Assembly: GCA_016873595.1 (NCBI GenBank)
Contig: VGWZ01000010.1
Location: 1-22,287, forward strand
DNA from: Nitrospira sp.
GTDB lineage: Bacteria > Nitrospirota > Thermodesulfovibrionia > Thermodesulfovibrionales > SM23-35
Length of the DNA stretch: 22,287 nt
Direction: 5' to 3'
A model generated the notes under the pieces. The model saw nothing but the letters and a program-made list of their open reading frames with translations, made no database searches and was not told the DNA's origin. Made by a program: the position numbers and the translations under genes. Positions 14,203-21,147 of this stretch are shown piece by piece (the first letter of the stretch is position 1; each line of letters begins with the position of its first letter).

Positions 14203-14231
14203 AAAAATGTAAAAACAATAAATGCGTTTGT

Positions 14232-14288
14232 ATTAGTGATGAGTGAAGGAGTGAGAATACACAAAACAGAACACAAAATACAGATAAA
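14232..14288 (+). repeat. Degenerate heptamer array in the murG-murC gap
   Basis: ATTAGTG and ATGAGTG (14232-14245), then AGAATAC, ACAAAAC, AGAACAC, AAAATAC and AGATAAA (14254-14288), follow a seven-base period with an eight-base interruption between the two runs. Confidence 0.65.
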
Positions 14289-14343
14289 AAAACTTTGGTT
14301 CTTTCGTAAAAAATTTGAAAATCATATGAGTTATAAAAACCAT

Positions 14344-14423
14344 CTGGATTCCTGCTTCCGCAGGAATGACACATTGAAGTATAGCCTTTACATATCTCAT
14401 TCCCGTGAAAACGGGAATCCAGT
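14344..14423. repeat. Inverted pair of ATTCCYG palindromes
   Basis: ATTCCTGC-TTCC-GCAGGAAT (14348-14367), flanked by CTGG and GAC, and ATTCCCGT-GAAA-ACGGGAAT (14399-14418), flanked by TC and CCAG, are inverted copies of one element. The second would make an RNA stem of eight pairs capped by a GAAA tetraloop. Confidence 0.88.
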
Positions 14424-14424
14424 C

Positions 14425-14439
14425 CCGTATCAAGTACGG
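14425..14439. repeat. TCAAG-loop palindrome
   Basis: CCGTA-TCAAG-TACGG directly follows the previous element. It shares its loop and layout with the palindrome in the dacA tail (10083-10101). Confidence 0.7.
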
Positions 14440-14515
14440 TATTATAAATTCAAAAATGATTTTATTAATTTTAATACGAGGAAGGAAATGTTTTTGACTA
14501 ATTGGAGAGAGTATT

Positions 14516-15928
14516 GTGTTTGAGCGTTATAGGGTAATACATTTTGTCGGCATCGGTGGAATAGGGATGTCAGGTATCGCAGAGTTACTTCACAACCTCG
14601 GATATGAAGTGACAGGTTCTGATTTAAAGGATTCGGAGACAACCAGAAGATTGAGGAAATTGGGAATTAAAGTGTCTATAGGCCATGATGCAGAAAATAC
14701 AGATAATGCCCATGTAGTGGTTATATCATCGGCAGTTTCAGACGATAATCCTGAGGTGATTGAGGCAAAGAGGAAATCTCTGCCTGTAATCCCCCGTGCA
14801 GAGATGCTCGCAGAACTGGCAAGACTGAAATACGGGATACTCGTTGCAGGGGCTCATGGCAAAACAACAACAACATCTTTAATATCAACCATTCTTGCCC
14901 ACTGCGGATTTGACCCTACTGTGGTCATTGGCGGGAGGCTCAAGGCAACCGGGAGTAATGCAAGACTTGGTCAGGGAGAATTTCTTGTTGCAGAGGCTGA
15001 TGAAAGTGATGGTTCATTTCTCAAGCTCTCTCCGACAATTGCGGTTGTCACAAACATAGACAGGGAACATATGGATTTCTTCAAGACTATTGATTCACTG
15101 AAGGAGGCATTTCTTTCTTTTATGAATAAAATTCCATTTTATGGTGTATCAATAGTGTGTATCGAAAATGAGCACCTCCGTGAACTTTTACCCTCAATCC
15201 ATAGAAGATACGTCACCTATGGATTTACTCACGATGCAGAGCTTCGTGCAGTAAATGTCAGGAAAGGTTTTATGTCAATGAGTTTTGAAACGATCTATAA
15301 AGGAAAAAATATCGGCGAGTTTGATATCCCGCTGGCAGGAACACACAATATATTAAATAGTCTGGCTGCAATTGGGGCCGCATTAGAACTCCAGATAGAT
15401 AGAGCAAAAATAAGGGAAGGGTTAAAAAGTTTTGATGGTATCCAGAGGAGATTCGAGTTTAAGGGTGAAGTAAACGGGATAAAAATATTCGATGATTATG
15501 GTCACCATCCAACAGAAATAAAGGCAACACTCAAGGCAGCAAGGGAGGGGCTCTTCATCAGCAGTCAGAAGTCAGATACAGAAACAGGCAGATTGTTTGT
15601 TGTATTTCAACCTCACCGATATACAAGGACAAAAGACCTGATGGATGAATTCGCTCCTTCGTTCAATGATGCAGATTCACTCATTCTTCTTGCTGTTTAC
15701 TCTGCTGGAGAAAAGCCAATCAAGGGCGCGAACTCAGAGACCTTATTGAAGAGGATTAAAAAGGCCGGTCATAAAAGTGCTGTGTATATAACAGATAAAG
15801 AGAAGGCTATCGAACATATTATTACAGCTCTACAGAGAGGTGATATGTTACTCACCCTTGGAGCAGGTGATGTATGGAAGATAGGAGAAGAGGTACTCAA
15901 TACATTAAAAAGCAACAATGAAAAATGA
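14516..15928 (+). CDS. murC: UDP-MurNAc:L-alanine ligase MurC
   Basis: A 470-residue protein, ordinary for MurC. It adds L-Ala to UDP-MurNAc in the cytosol using ATP. Visible: HFVGIGGIGMSGIAELL (about 9-25), VISSAV, the P-loop AGAHGKTTTT (111-120), EADESDGSFL, NIDREHMDFF, NILNSLAAIGAAL, FDDYGHHPTEIKATL and VFQPHRYTRTKDL. A small extra loop SSQKSDTET before LFVVFQPHRY contains two AGTCAGA heptamers (15563-15576), the only repeat trace here. GTG 14516 follows GGAGAG at six bases. It overlaps murB by 11 bases. Because the preceding gap is long, it may need its own promoter or depend on read-through. Confidence 0.96.
   Translation: MFERYRVIHFVGIGGIGMSGIAELLHNLGYEVTGSDLKDSETTRRLRKLGIKVSIGHDAENTDNAHVVVISSAVSDDNPEVIEAKRKSLPVIPRAEMLAELARLKYGILVAGAHGKTTTTSLISTILAHCGFDPTVVIGGRLKATGSNARLGQGEFLVAEADESDGSFLKLSPTIAVVTNIDREHMDFFKTIDSLKEAFLSFMNKIPFYGVSIVCIENEHLRELLPSIHRRYVTYGFTHDAELRAVNVRKGFMSMSFETIYKGKNIGEFDIPLAGTHNILNSLAAIGAALELQIDRAKIREGLKSFDGIQRRFEFKGEVNGIKIFDDYGHHPTEIKATLKAAREGLFISSQKSDTETGRLFVVFQPHRYTRTKDLMDEFAPSFNDADSLILLAVYSAGEKPIKGANSETLLKRIKKAGHKSAVYITDKEKAIEHIITALQRGDMLLTLGAGDVWKIGEEVLNTLKSNNEK
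15563..15576 (+). repeat. Two AGTCAGA heptamers in murC
   Basis: Two perfect tandem units encoding part of QKSD, in a loop that appears slightly longer than in E. coli MurC. Confidence 0.5.
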
Positions 15929-16853
15929 AAATTCAAGAATTCAGGAAATATTTTCTAAATGCAATTTTAGAGGTGAAGTGAAATTTATGGAGCCCATGAA
16001 TGACCATACATCATTGAGGATTGGAGGGCCTGCAGATGTCTTTGTAGCACCTCACGACCTGTCGTCACTTAAAAATATGAAGCGTATTTTAAAGCAGGAG
16101 CAGATACCTTTTTTCACTCTCGGTGGGGGAACAAATATTTTAGTGAGAGATGGAGGAATAGAGGGGGCTGTTATTTCTTTTCATTCTTTCAGAAAGATCG
16201 AGGTCTTAAGTGAGGATGAAGAATATGTGCGTTTGTCTGTTGAAGCCGGGACTCCCCTCCAGAGGCTTGTGAACTTCTCGAAAGAAAATGGATATTCAGG
16301 AGTTGAGGGTCTTGTGGGAATACCCGGCACTGTTGGTGGTGCAATCTGTGGGAATGCAGGTGCATTTGGCTACGAGATGAAGGATGTGCTTGTTTCGATT
16401 ACGATAATGGATTCTGAAGGCGAGGTTGAGAAGTTCGATACAAATAGAATCGATTTTGGATATAGATGGTCGAGTATTTTGCCAACTGATCTCATACTCA
16501 GTGCAGAAATAACACTCAAGAAGGATAAAAAGGAGGATGTTTCAGCGAAGGTGGAGGATTTTCTGAAGAGAAAGCGGGAAAAACAACCTCTCTCAGAACC
16601 ATCAGCCGGTTGTGTGTTCAAAAACCCTCCTGGGCTCTCTGCAGGAAGGCTCATAGATGAGTCTGGATGCAAGGGAATGAGAATCGGTGATGTTGAAGTA
16701 AGCACTCTCCATGCAAATTTCTTCATAAACAGGGGGAAGGCAACTGCATCTGATTTTATAAGGCTAATGGAGGAGGTTACTTATAGAGTCAAGGAAAAAT
16801 CTGGTGTTATCCTTGAACCGGAGATAAAGATCGTGGGGAGAAATGAAGTGTAA
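15918..16853 (+). CDS. murB: UDP-N-acetylenolpyruvoylglucosamine reductase MurB (type II)
   Basis: A 311-residue FAD enzyme. It reduces UDP-GlcNAc-enolpyruvate to UDP-MurNAc with NADPH in the cytosol. Motifs in order: HTSLRIGGPADVFV, GGGTNILVRDGG (FAD-binding), GLVGIPGTVGGAICGNAGAFGYEM, the YRWSS region, PSAGCVFKNPPGLSAGRLIDESG and LEPEIKIVG. The compact size fits the short type II class. In AGCVFKNP a cysteine stands where E. coli MurB has its proton-donating serine (AGSFFKNP). The start overlaps the murC 3' end. Its TAA is followed immediately by AAAGTTC heptamers. Confidence 0.95.
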   Translation: MKNENSRIQEIFSKCNFRGEVKFMEPMNDHTSLRIGGPADVFVAPHDLSSLKNMKRILKQEQIPFFTLGGGTNILVRDGGIEGAVISFHSFRKIEVLSEDEEYVRLSVEAGTPLQRLVNFSKENGYSGVEGLVGIPGTVGGAICGNAGAFGYEMKDVLVSITIMDSEGEVEKFDTNRIDFGYRWSSILPTDLILSAEITLKKDKKEDVSAKVEDFLKRKREKQPLSEPSAGCVFKNPPGLSAGRLIDESGCKGMRIGDVEVSTLHANFFINRGKATASDFIRLMEEVTYRVKEKSGVILEPEIKIVGRNEV

Positions 16854-16879
16854 AGTTCAAAGTTCAAAGTTCAAAGTTA
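16852..16879 (+). repeat. Heptamer array (AAAGTTC) between murB and ddl
   Basis: Three perfect AAAGTTC units and one AAAGTTA begin inside the murB stop codon and fill half of the 59-base gap. The same AAAGTT word occurs in the dacA 5' end at 9150-9190. Confidence 0.93.
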
Positions 16880-16912
16880 CAGAACTCAAAATGGGAAGGA
16901 AAGACTTTAGAA

Positions 16913-17857
16913 ATGGTAACTGATAAGAGGATAGGTGTAGTGATGGGAGGTCAATCTGCTGAAAGAGAAGTGTCTCTCAGGAGTGGAAACGCAATTTATA
17001 ATGCACTGAAGGGATTAGGGTATCACACAGTTGCGATAGATGCAGGCCCTGACCTTTGCAGTGTTCTGATCAGTAACAAGATAGAGATTGCATTTCTTGC
17101 GCTTCATGGAGGATATGGAGAGAATGGTTCTGTACAGGGCATGCTTGAGGTTCTCGGAATTCCTTATACAGGCTCAAAAGTACTCGCATCTGCCCTTGCA
17201 ATGGATAAGGATGCATCTAAAAAGATATTCATCTATCACGATATCCCTGTGCCACCGTTTATCGTAGTTCGGAGATCAGAGTTAGGAGTTTTGAGTTTCA
17301 AACTCAGAACTCAAAACTCAGAACTCAGAACTGATTTTGATATGCCATGGGTTGTCAAGCCAGCAACTGAGGGTTCAAGTGTAGGGGTAAGTATTGTGAG
17401 AGATGAGATGAATATCAGGGAAGCTATTGAAAAAGCAACTTCTTTGAGTGAAAAGGTGATTATAGAGAAATATATTGACGGTAAAGAGATACATATAGGG
17501 ATACTTGATGAGAGGGTACTTGGTGGAGTTGAGGTAAGGCCATCTCTTGAATTCTACAGTTATGAGGCTAAATATACAGCAGGGTTAACAGAGTATATAC
17601 TTCCTCCGGAAATAGACAGCAAAGCTTATGAAAAGGCGAAGGATGCTGCGTTTTCTGCTCATAGTGCCCTTGGGTGTAAAGGTGCAACAAGGGTTGATCT
17701 CAGGGTTGATGGAGAAGGGAATCCCTATGTGCTTGAAGTCAATACTATTCCGGGCATGACAGAAACAAGTCTATTACCAAAAATAGCAAGGCATGCAGGG
17801 TTTGAATTTCCGACCTTAATTGAAGAAATACTCAGAGGGGCTATTGATGAGGGCTAA
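16913..17857 (+). CDS. ddl: D-alanine--D-alanine ligase Ddl
   Basis: A 314-residue ATP-grasp ligase that makes the D-Ala-D-Ala dipeptide used by MurF. Visible: GVVMGGQSAEREVSLRSG (about 8-25), ALHGGYGENGSVQGMLE (63-79), YTGSKVLASALAMDK, WVVKPATEGSSVGVSIV (about 146-162), TRVDLRVDGEGNPYVLEVNTIPGMTETSLLP. Residues about 121-141 (RSELGVLSFKLRTQNSELRT) are an in-frame insertion built from inverted heptamer arrays, in the segment between IPVPPFIVVR and MPWVVKP. The ribosome site is weak (AAGGA about 12 bases from ATG). The 3' end overlaps ftsQ by 11 bases. Confidence 0.95.
   Translation: MVTDKRIGVVMGGQSAEREVSLRSGNAIYNALKGLGYHTVAIDAGPDLCSVLISNKIEIAFLALHGGYGENGSVQGMLEVLGIPYTGSKVLASALAMDKDASKKIFIYHDIPVPPFIVVRRSELGVLSFKLRTQNSELRTDFDMPWVVKPATEGSSVGVSIVRDEMNIREAIEKATSLSEKVIIEKYIDGKEIHIGILDERVLGGVEVRPSLEFYSYEAKYTAGLTEYILPPEIDSKAYEKAKDAAFSAHSALGCKGATRVDLRVDGEGNPYVLEVNTIPGMTETSLLPKIARHAGFEFPTLIEEILRGAIDEG
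17277..17334. repeat. Inverted heptamer arrays inside ddl
   Basis: CAGAGTT, AGGAGTT and TTGAGTT (17277-17297) are followed by the opposite-strand form AACTCAG, AACTCAA, AACTCAG, AACTCAG (17301-17328) and AACTGA. The two halves are complementary (GAGTT against AACTC) and can form one long hairpin. All units stay in the ddl frame. Confidence 0.92.
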
Positions 17858-18593
17858 GAAGAAGGTTACTCATCGCAGTGTATTCTGGAATGTTGTTGCT
17901 CTCTTCTCGCTTATTCTCATACTTACAGGAGCAGCATACAGCTCTGTTACCCTGGACATAAGAAAATTCCTATCCCCGATTCATTATATTATTTTTATCG
18001 GTAATAAACATCTCACAGATGATGAACTCATGGCATTCACAGGGATTCATAAGAATGAAAGTCTGGTAACGATTTCAAATAAAAAGGTGAGCCAGGGGTT
18101 ACTCAAATCTCCATGGATTAGGTCTGTGAGTGTGAGAAAAGAGTTTCCTGATACGCTCTCAATAATGATAGAAGAAGCGGTGCCATTTGCGCTTCTTGAT
18201 ATGAATGGCCACCTTTTTCTCGTAGATGAGAACGGTAAACTCCTTGAAGAGCTTAAAGATAATGCAATACCTTTTCTCCCCATAATCACAGGTGACCCGT
18301 TTAAAGAGGGCAAAGGATTCTTAGAAGCTCTTCATCTCGCAAAATTGATGAATGATAAAGGATTTTCATCAGAAAGGAACCATATTGAGATCATTGCATG
18401 TAAACCACAGGAACTTACCGTAACCATTGATGGGACTGTTGTGAAGGTAGGATCTGGTGAATATGAAGAAAAACTCAAGAGGCTTTTTGAATTAGAAGAT
18501 GAGATAAAGAAGAGGAAAATCCCTGTTGATTATATAGATTTAAGATTTGCAAACAGGGTAATTGTAAAACCTATCAAAGAGGTGATTAAGTGA
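17847..18593 (+). CDS. ftsQ: Cell division protein FtsQ (POTRA domain)
   Basis: About 248 residues. It has a basic cytoplasmic tail (MRAKKK), one membrane segment (about 14-32), and a POTRA domain around residues 44-113 (IIFIGNKHLTDDELMAFTGI ... PWIRSVSVRKEFPDTLSIMIEE). The FtsQ/DivIB domain follows, with LVDENGKLLEE, LPIITG and VDYIDLRFANRVIVKP. FtsQ bridges FtsL/FtsB to the rest of the divisome. The frame is open from TTG 17820, but ATG 17847 follows GAGGGG by six bases and gives a normal N-terminus, so I chose it. Its stop overlaps or abuts the ftsA start at 18590-18593. Confidence 0.93.
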   Translation: MRAKKKVTHRSVFWNVVALFSLILILTGAAYSSVTLDIRKFLSPIHYIIFIGNKHLTDDELMAFTGIHKNESLVTISNKKVSQGLLKSPWIRSVSVRKEFPDTLSIMIEEAVPFALLDMNGHLFLVDENGKLLEELKDNAIPFLPIITGDPFKEGKGFLEALHLAKLMNDKGFSSERNHIEIIACKPQELTVTIDGTVVKVGSGEYEEKLKRLFELEDEIKKRKIPVDYIDLRFANRVIVKPIKEVIK

Positions 18594-18617
18594 TGGTTCG
18601 GCAGGCTCACCAAGGGG
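18593..18617 (+). repeat. Fragment of a dispersed GTTCGGCAGGCTCACC-type repeat at the ftsA start
   Basis: The first codons ATGGTTCGGCAGGCTCACCA encode MVRQAH. I recall this peptide and this DNA word (GTTCGRCARGCTCACC) as part of a repeat seen in many bacterial genomes. No second copy is present in this window, so the call rests on recollection. Confidence 0.45.
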
Positions 18618-19816
18618 ATATTATCGTAGGACTTGATGTGGGGACGACGAAGATATGCACTGTTGTGGGAGAGTTGTCTGAAGCTGGCGTCGAAATACAC
18701 GCGGTCGGCACATCAGCGTCAACAGGTCTCAGAAAGGGAGTGGTCGTCAATATTGAATCCACGGTAGAATCAATAAAGAATGCGGTGAATGAAGCGAAAT
18801 CTTTGACAGGTTTTGAAATAAATACTGTATACGTTGGTATTACAGGAGGGCATATCAAAGGTTTTAATAGCTATGGTGCTGTTGGTGTAAGAGGCAAAGA
18901 AGTGACTTATATGGATGTTGATCGCGTAATAGATTCTGCAAAGGCTGTATATGTCCCACTCGATAGGGAGGTCCTCCACGTGATTCCCACAGGGTACATT
19001 CTTGATGGACAGAATGGAATCAGGGATCCTGTCGGAATGGTAGGAGTCAGGCTTGAGGCAAATGTTCATATAGTCACCGGTGCGGTGACTTCAGTGCAGA
19101 ACCTTCTGAAATGCTGTGAGAAGGCAGGTCTTGACGTCATTGATATCGTTTTTGAACCTCTTGCATCAGCAGAGGCGATACTTACCGATGATGAGAAAGA
19201 ACTCGGAGTGGCCATTGTTGATATCGGCGGCGGTACAACGGATATTATCCTTTACAAGGATGGCTGGCTGCGACATGTATCTGTTCTCGCAATTGGAGGA
19301 AACCATTTTACAAATGATATTGCTGTTGGTCTCAGGATTCCTGTTTCAGAGGCTGAAAGGCTAAAAAAGAGTTTTGGTTCAGCTGCGACAAGTATGGCAA
19401 GTGACTCAGAAGAGATAGAAATTATTCAGGCCGGGCATGAAAGAAAAGTTCCACGCAGGTGTTTGTTAGAGATTATACAACCGAGGACAGAAGAACTGTT
19501 GGATTTAATAAAAAATGAACTTCTCTCATGCTCTGGATACGACATTGCCTCATCAGGTATGGTGTTCACAGGAGGCGGTTCTCTCCTTAACGGTCTTGAC
19601 AGGATTGCAGAGGTGATATTAGGACTTCCGGTGAGAATAGGATTTCCAGAGAACATAAAGAGATGTGAAAAGAGTATACACAATCCAATTTATGCCACAG
19701 GTGTAGGCCTTGTGCTTTATGGATTCACTACAGTGTCAAACAGGAAATTTTACCATGATACATTTGCAGGAATAGTAGGAAAAATGAAAGGTTGGGTAAA
19801 GGAAATATTTAGATAA
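18593..19816 (+). CDS. ftsA: Cell division protein FtsA
   Basis: About 407 residues of the actin/Hsp70 fold. It tethers FtsZ to the membrane and recruits later divisome proteins. Visible: phosphate-1 loop DIIVGLDVGTTKICTVVGE at about residues 8-26, the SHS2/1C domain region, VAIVDIGGGTTDIILY (phosphate 2) and VFTGGGSLLNGLDRIAE (adenosine motif). The C-terminal VGKMKGWVKEIFR is a plausible amphipathic membrane-targeting helix. The start is ATG 18593 or GTG 18590, both served by AGAGGTGA. The first residues MVRQAHQG come from a sequence resembling a dispersed repeat. Confidence 0.96.
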   Translation: MVRQAHQGDIIVGLDVGTTKICTVVGELSEAGVEIHAVGTSASTGLRKGVVVNIESTVESIKNAVNEAKSLTGFEINTVYVGITGGHIKGFNSYGAVGVRGKEVTYMDVDRVIDSAKAVYVPLDREVLHVIPTGYILDGQNGIRDPVGMVGVRLEANVHIVTGAVTSVQNLLKCCEKAGLDVIDIVFEPLASAEAILTDDEKELGVAIVDIGGGTTDIILYKDGWLRHVSVLAIGGNHFTNDIAVGLRIPVSEAERLKKSFGSAATSMASDSEEIEIIQAGHERKVPRRCLLEIIQPRTEELLDLIKNELLSCSGYDIASSGMVFTGGGSLLNGLDRIAEVILGLPVRIGFPENIKRCEKSIHNPIYATGVGLVLYGFTTVSNRKFYHDTFAGIVGKMKGWVKEIFR

Positions 19817-19830
19817 AAAAGGAGGTATGT

Positions 19831-20988
19831 ATGTTTGAAATGGAAGAAGTGAGAGGACAGAAAGCAAAGATTAAAGTTGTCGGTGTTGGGGGAGCAGGAG
19901 GCAATGCAATCAATAACATGATCGCATCAAACCTTCGTGGAGTCGAATTCATCGCGGTGAACACGGATTTACAAGCCCTCGAGACTTCTCTTGCGTCTGT
20001 GAAGGTACAGATTGGCACGAATCTTACCAGAGGACTTGGCGCGGGTTCAAATCCTGATATCGGGAGAGAGGCAGCCTTTGAGGATAGGATCACCATTGCT
20101 GAGGCTCTTGAAGGTGCTGACATGGTTTTTATCACTGCAGGTATGGGTGGAGGAACAGGCACAGGCGCAGGGCCTGTGATTGCAGGTGTTTCAAAAGAAC
20201 TTGGTATCCTCACTGTTGGTGTCGTAACAAAACCATTTTTCTATGAAGGCAGAATCAGGTGGATGAATTCCGAAGAAGGAGTAAAAGAACTGAGAAAATG
20301 TGTGGATACCATTATTGTCATACCAAATGACAGGATCGGACTCGTTGTTGAAAAAGGGACACCGCTGCTTAAGTCTTTTGCTGTGGCCAATGATGTCCTC
20401 AGGCAAGCAGTACAGGGAATATCTGATATTATCCTGGTTCCAGGACTGATCAATGTTGACTTTGCTGATGTCAGGACAATTTTAGAAAATAAAGGCCGTG
20501 CAGTTATGGGTTCGGGAATGGGAAAAGGAGAAGGTGGAGCTCTCGAGGCAGCAAAAAAGGCTATATCAAATAGTTTACTCGAGGAATCCTCAATTGAAGG
20601 TGCAAAGGGAATCCTTATCAATATTACAGGCGGACTTGAACTCTCGTTAAACGATGTTCATGAGGCAGCTGGCTTTATCTCTGACTCGTCGCACAAAGAA
20701 GTTCACTTTATATTTGGTGTCGTGATCAATCCTGATATGGATGATGAGGTGAAGATTACTGTAATCGCAACAGGCTTTGGTGAGCACAAGGAGAAGATAG
20801 AACTGCCACAGATAAAGAAATGGACTCCTATTAAAGAACAAGTGAGTTTTAGAGGTTCGGATAGGGTTTTGTCAAAGACTCTTAAGCCCGATTACGCGGT
20901 AGATATAATCACGACAGATATTATGTCTTATGAAAACCCTATTGATATACCTTCATTTCTAAGAAAGGCACCCCCTAAAGAAATTTAG
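19831..20988 (+). CDS. ftsZ: Cell division GTPase FtsZ
   Basis: A 385-residue tubulin homologue that forms the Z ring. Visible: VGVGGAGGNAINNMI (about 17-31), AVNTDLQALE, the GTP signature GGGTGTG (106-112), the catalytic T7 loop NVDFADV (208-214), and the C-terminal core. A short linker (about 330-370) and the conserved C-terminal peptide DIPSFLRKA, which binds FtsA and ZipA-type partners, follow. The ribosome site AAGGAGG lies five bases before the ATG and is the strongest in the cluster, in keeping with high FtsZ demand. It starts 14 bases after ftsA and is the last gene of the cluster. Confidence 0.98.
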   Translation: MFEMEEVRGQKAKIKVVGVGGAGGNAINNMIASNLRGVEFIAVNTDLQALETSLASVKVQIGTNLTRGLGAGSNPDIGREAAFEDRITIAEALEGADMVFITAGMGGGTGTGAGPVIAGVSKELGILTVGVVTKPFFYEGRIRWMNSEEGVKELRKCVDTIIVIPNDRIGLVVEKGTPLLKSFAVANDVLRQAVQGISDIILVPGLINVDFADVRTILENKGRAVMGSGMGKGEGGALEAAKKAISNSLLEESSIEGAKGILINITGGLELSLNDVHEAAGFISDSSHKEVHFIFGVVINPDMDDEVKITVIATGFGEHKEKIELPQIKKWTPIKEQVSFRGSDRVLSKTLKPDYAVDIITTDIMSYENPIDIPSFLRKAPPKEI

Positions 20989-21000
20989 TCTTCCCCCTCA

Positions 21001-21027
21001 GAGGGGCTTCCGTCTTGGAAGCCCCTC
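21001..21027 (+). terminator. Strong hairpin after ftsZ (likely terminator or 3' stabilising stem)
   Basis: A perfect 11-base stem GAGGGGCTTCC-GTCTT-GGAAGCCCCTC lies 12 bases past the ftsZ stop. It is followed by a run of C and then AATTAAATTT rather than a U-tract, so intrinsic termination is uncertain. The C/G-rich flanks also resemble the palindromic elements elsewhere in the window. Confidence 0.6.
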
Positions 21028-21147
21028 CCCCCCCAATTAAATTTGGACCTTAAATAAAAATAGTGCTTTATATGGTAGGAAAATATATAATTTAACTAAT
21101 TATATTTAACTATATTGGCGAACAGAGGCTGTGATGAGGTAACTCAG

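Larger units (their letters stand above)
14104..14515. other. Repeat-filled gap between murG and murC
   Basis: 412 bases without a credible gene. An open frame at 14137-14523 is composed mainly of repeat sequence and has no family features. The gap holds two inverted pairs of ATTCCCG-type palindromes (14141-14202 and 14344-14423), a heptamer array (14232-14288) and a TCAAG-loop palindrome (14425-14439). The stretch 14440-14515 is AT-rich (a TATTATAAA word at 14440-14448) and ends with the GGAGAG ribosome site of murC. No U-tract terminator and no convincing promoter were found. Confidence 0.8.

Noticed and set aside
14494..14522. TTGACT as a -35 box of a murC promoter
   Set aside because: The -10 position at 17 bases would read TGTTTG and lie inside the coding start, so no promoter can be supported.
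14137..14523. Open reading frame of 128 codons in the murG-murC gap
   Set aside because: It is made largely of palindromic repeats and heptamers, has no ribosome site or family features, and overlaps the murC start region.
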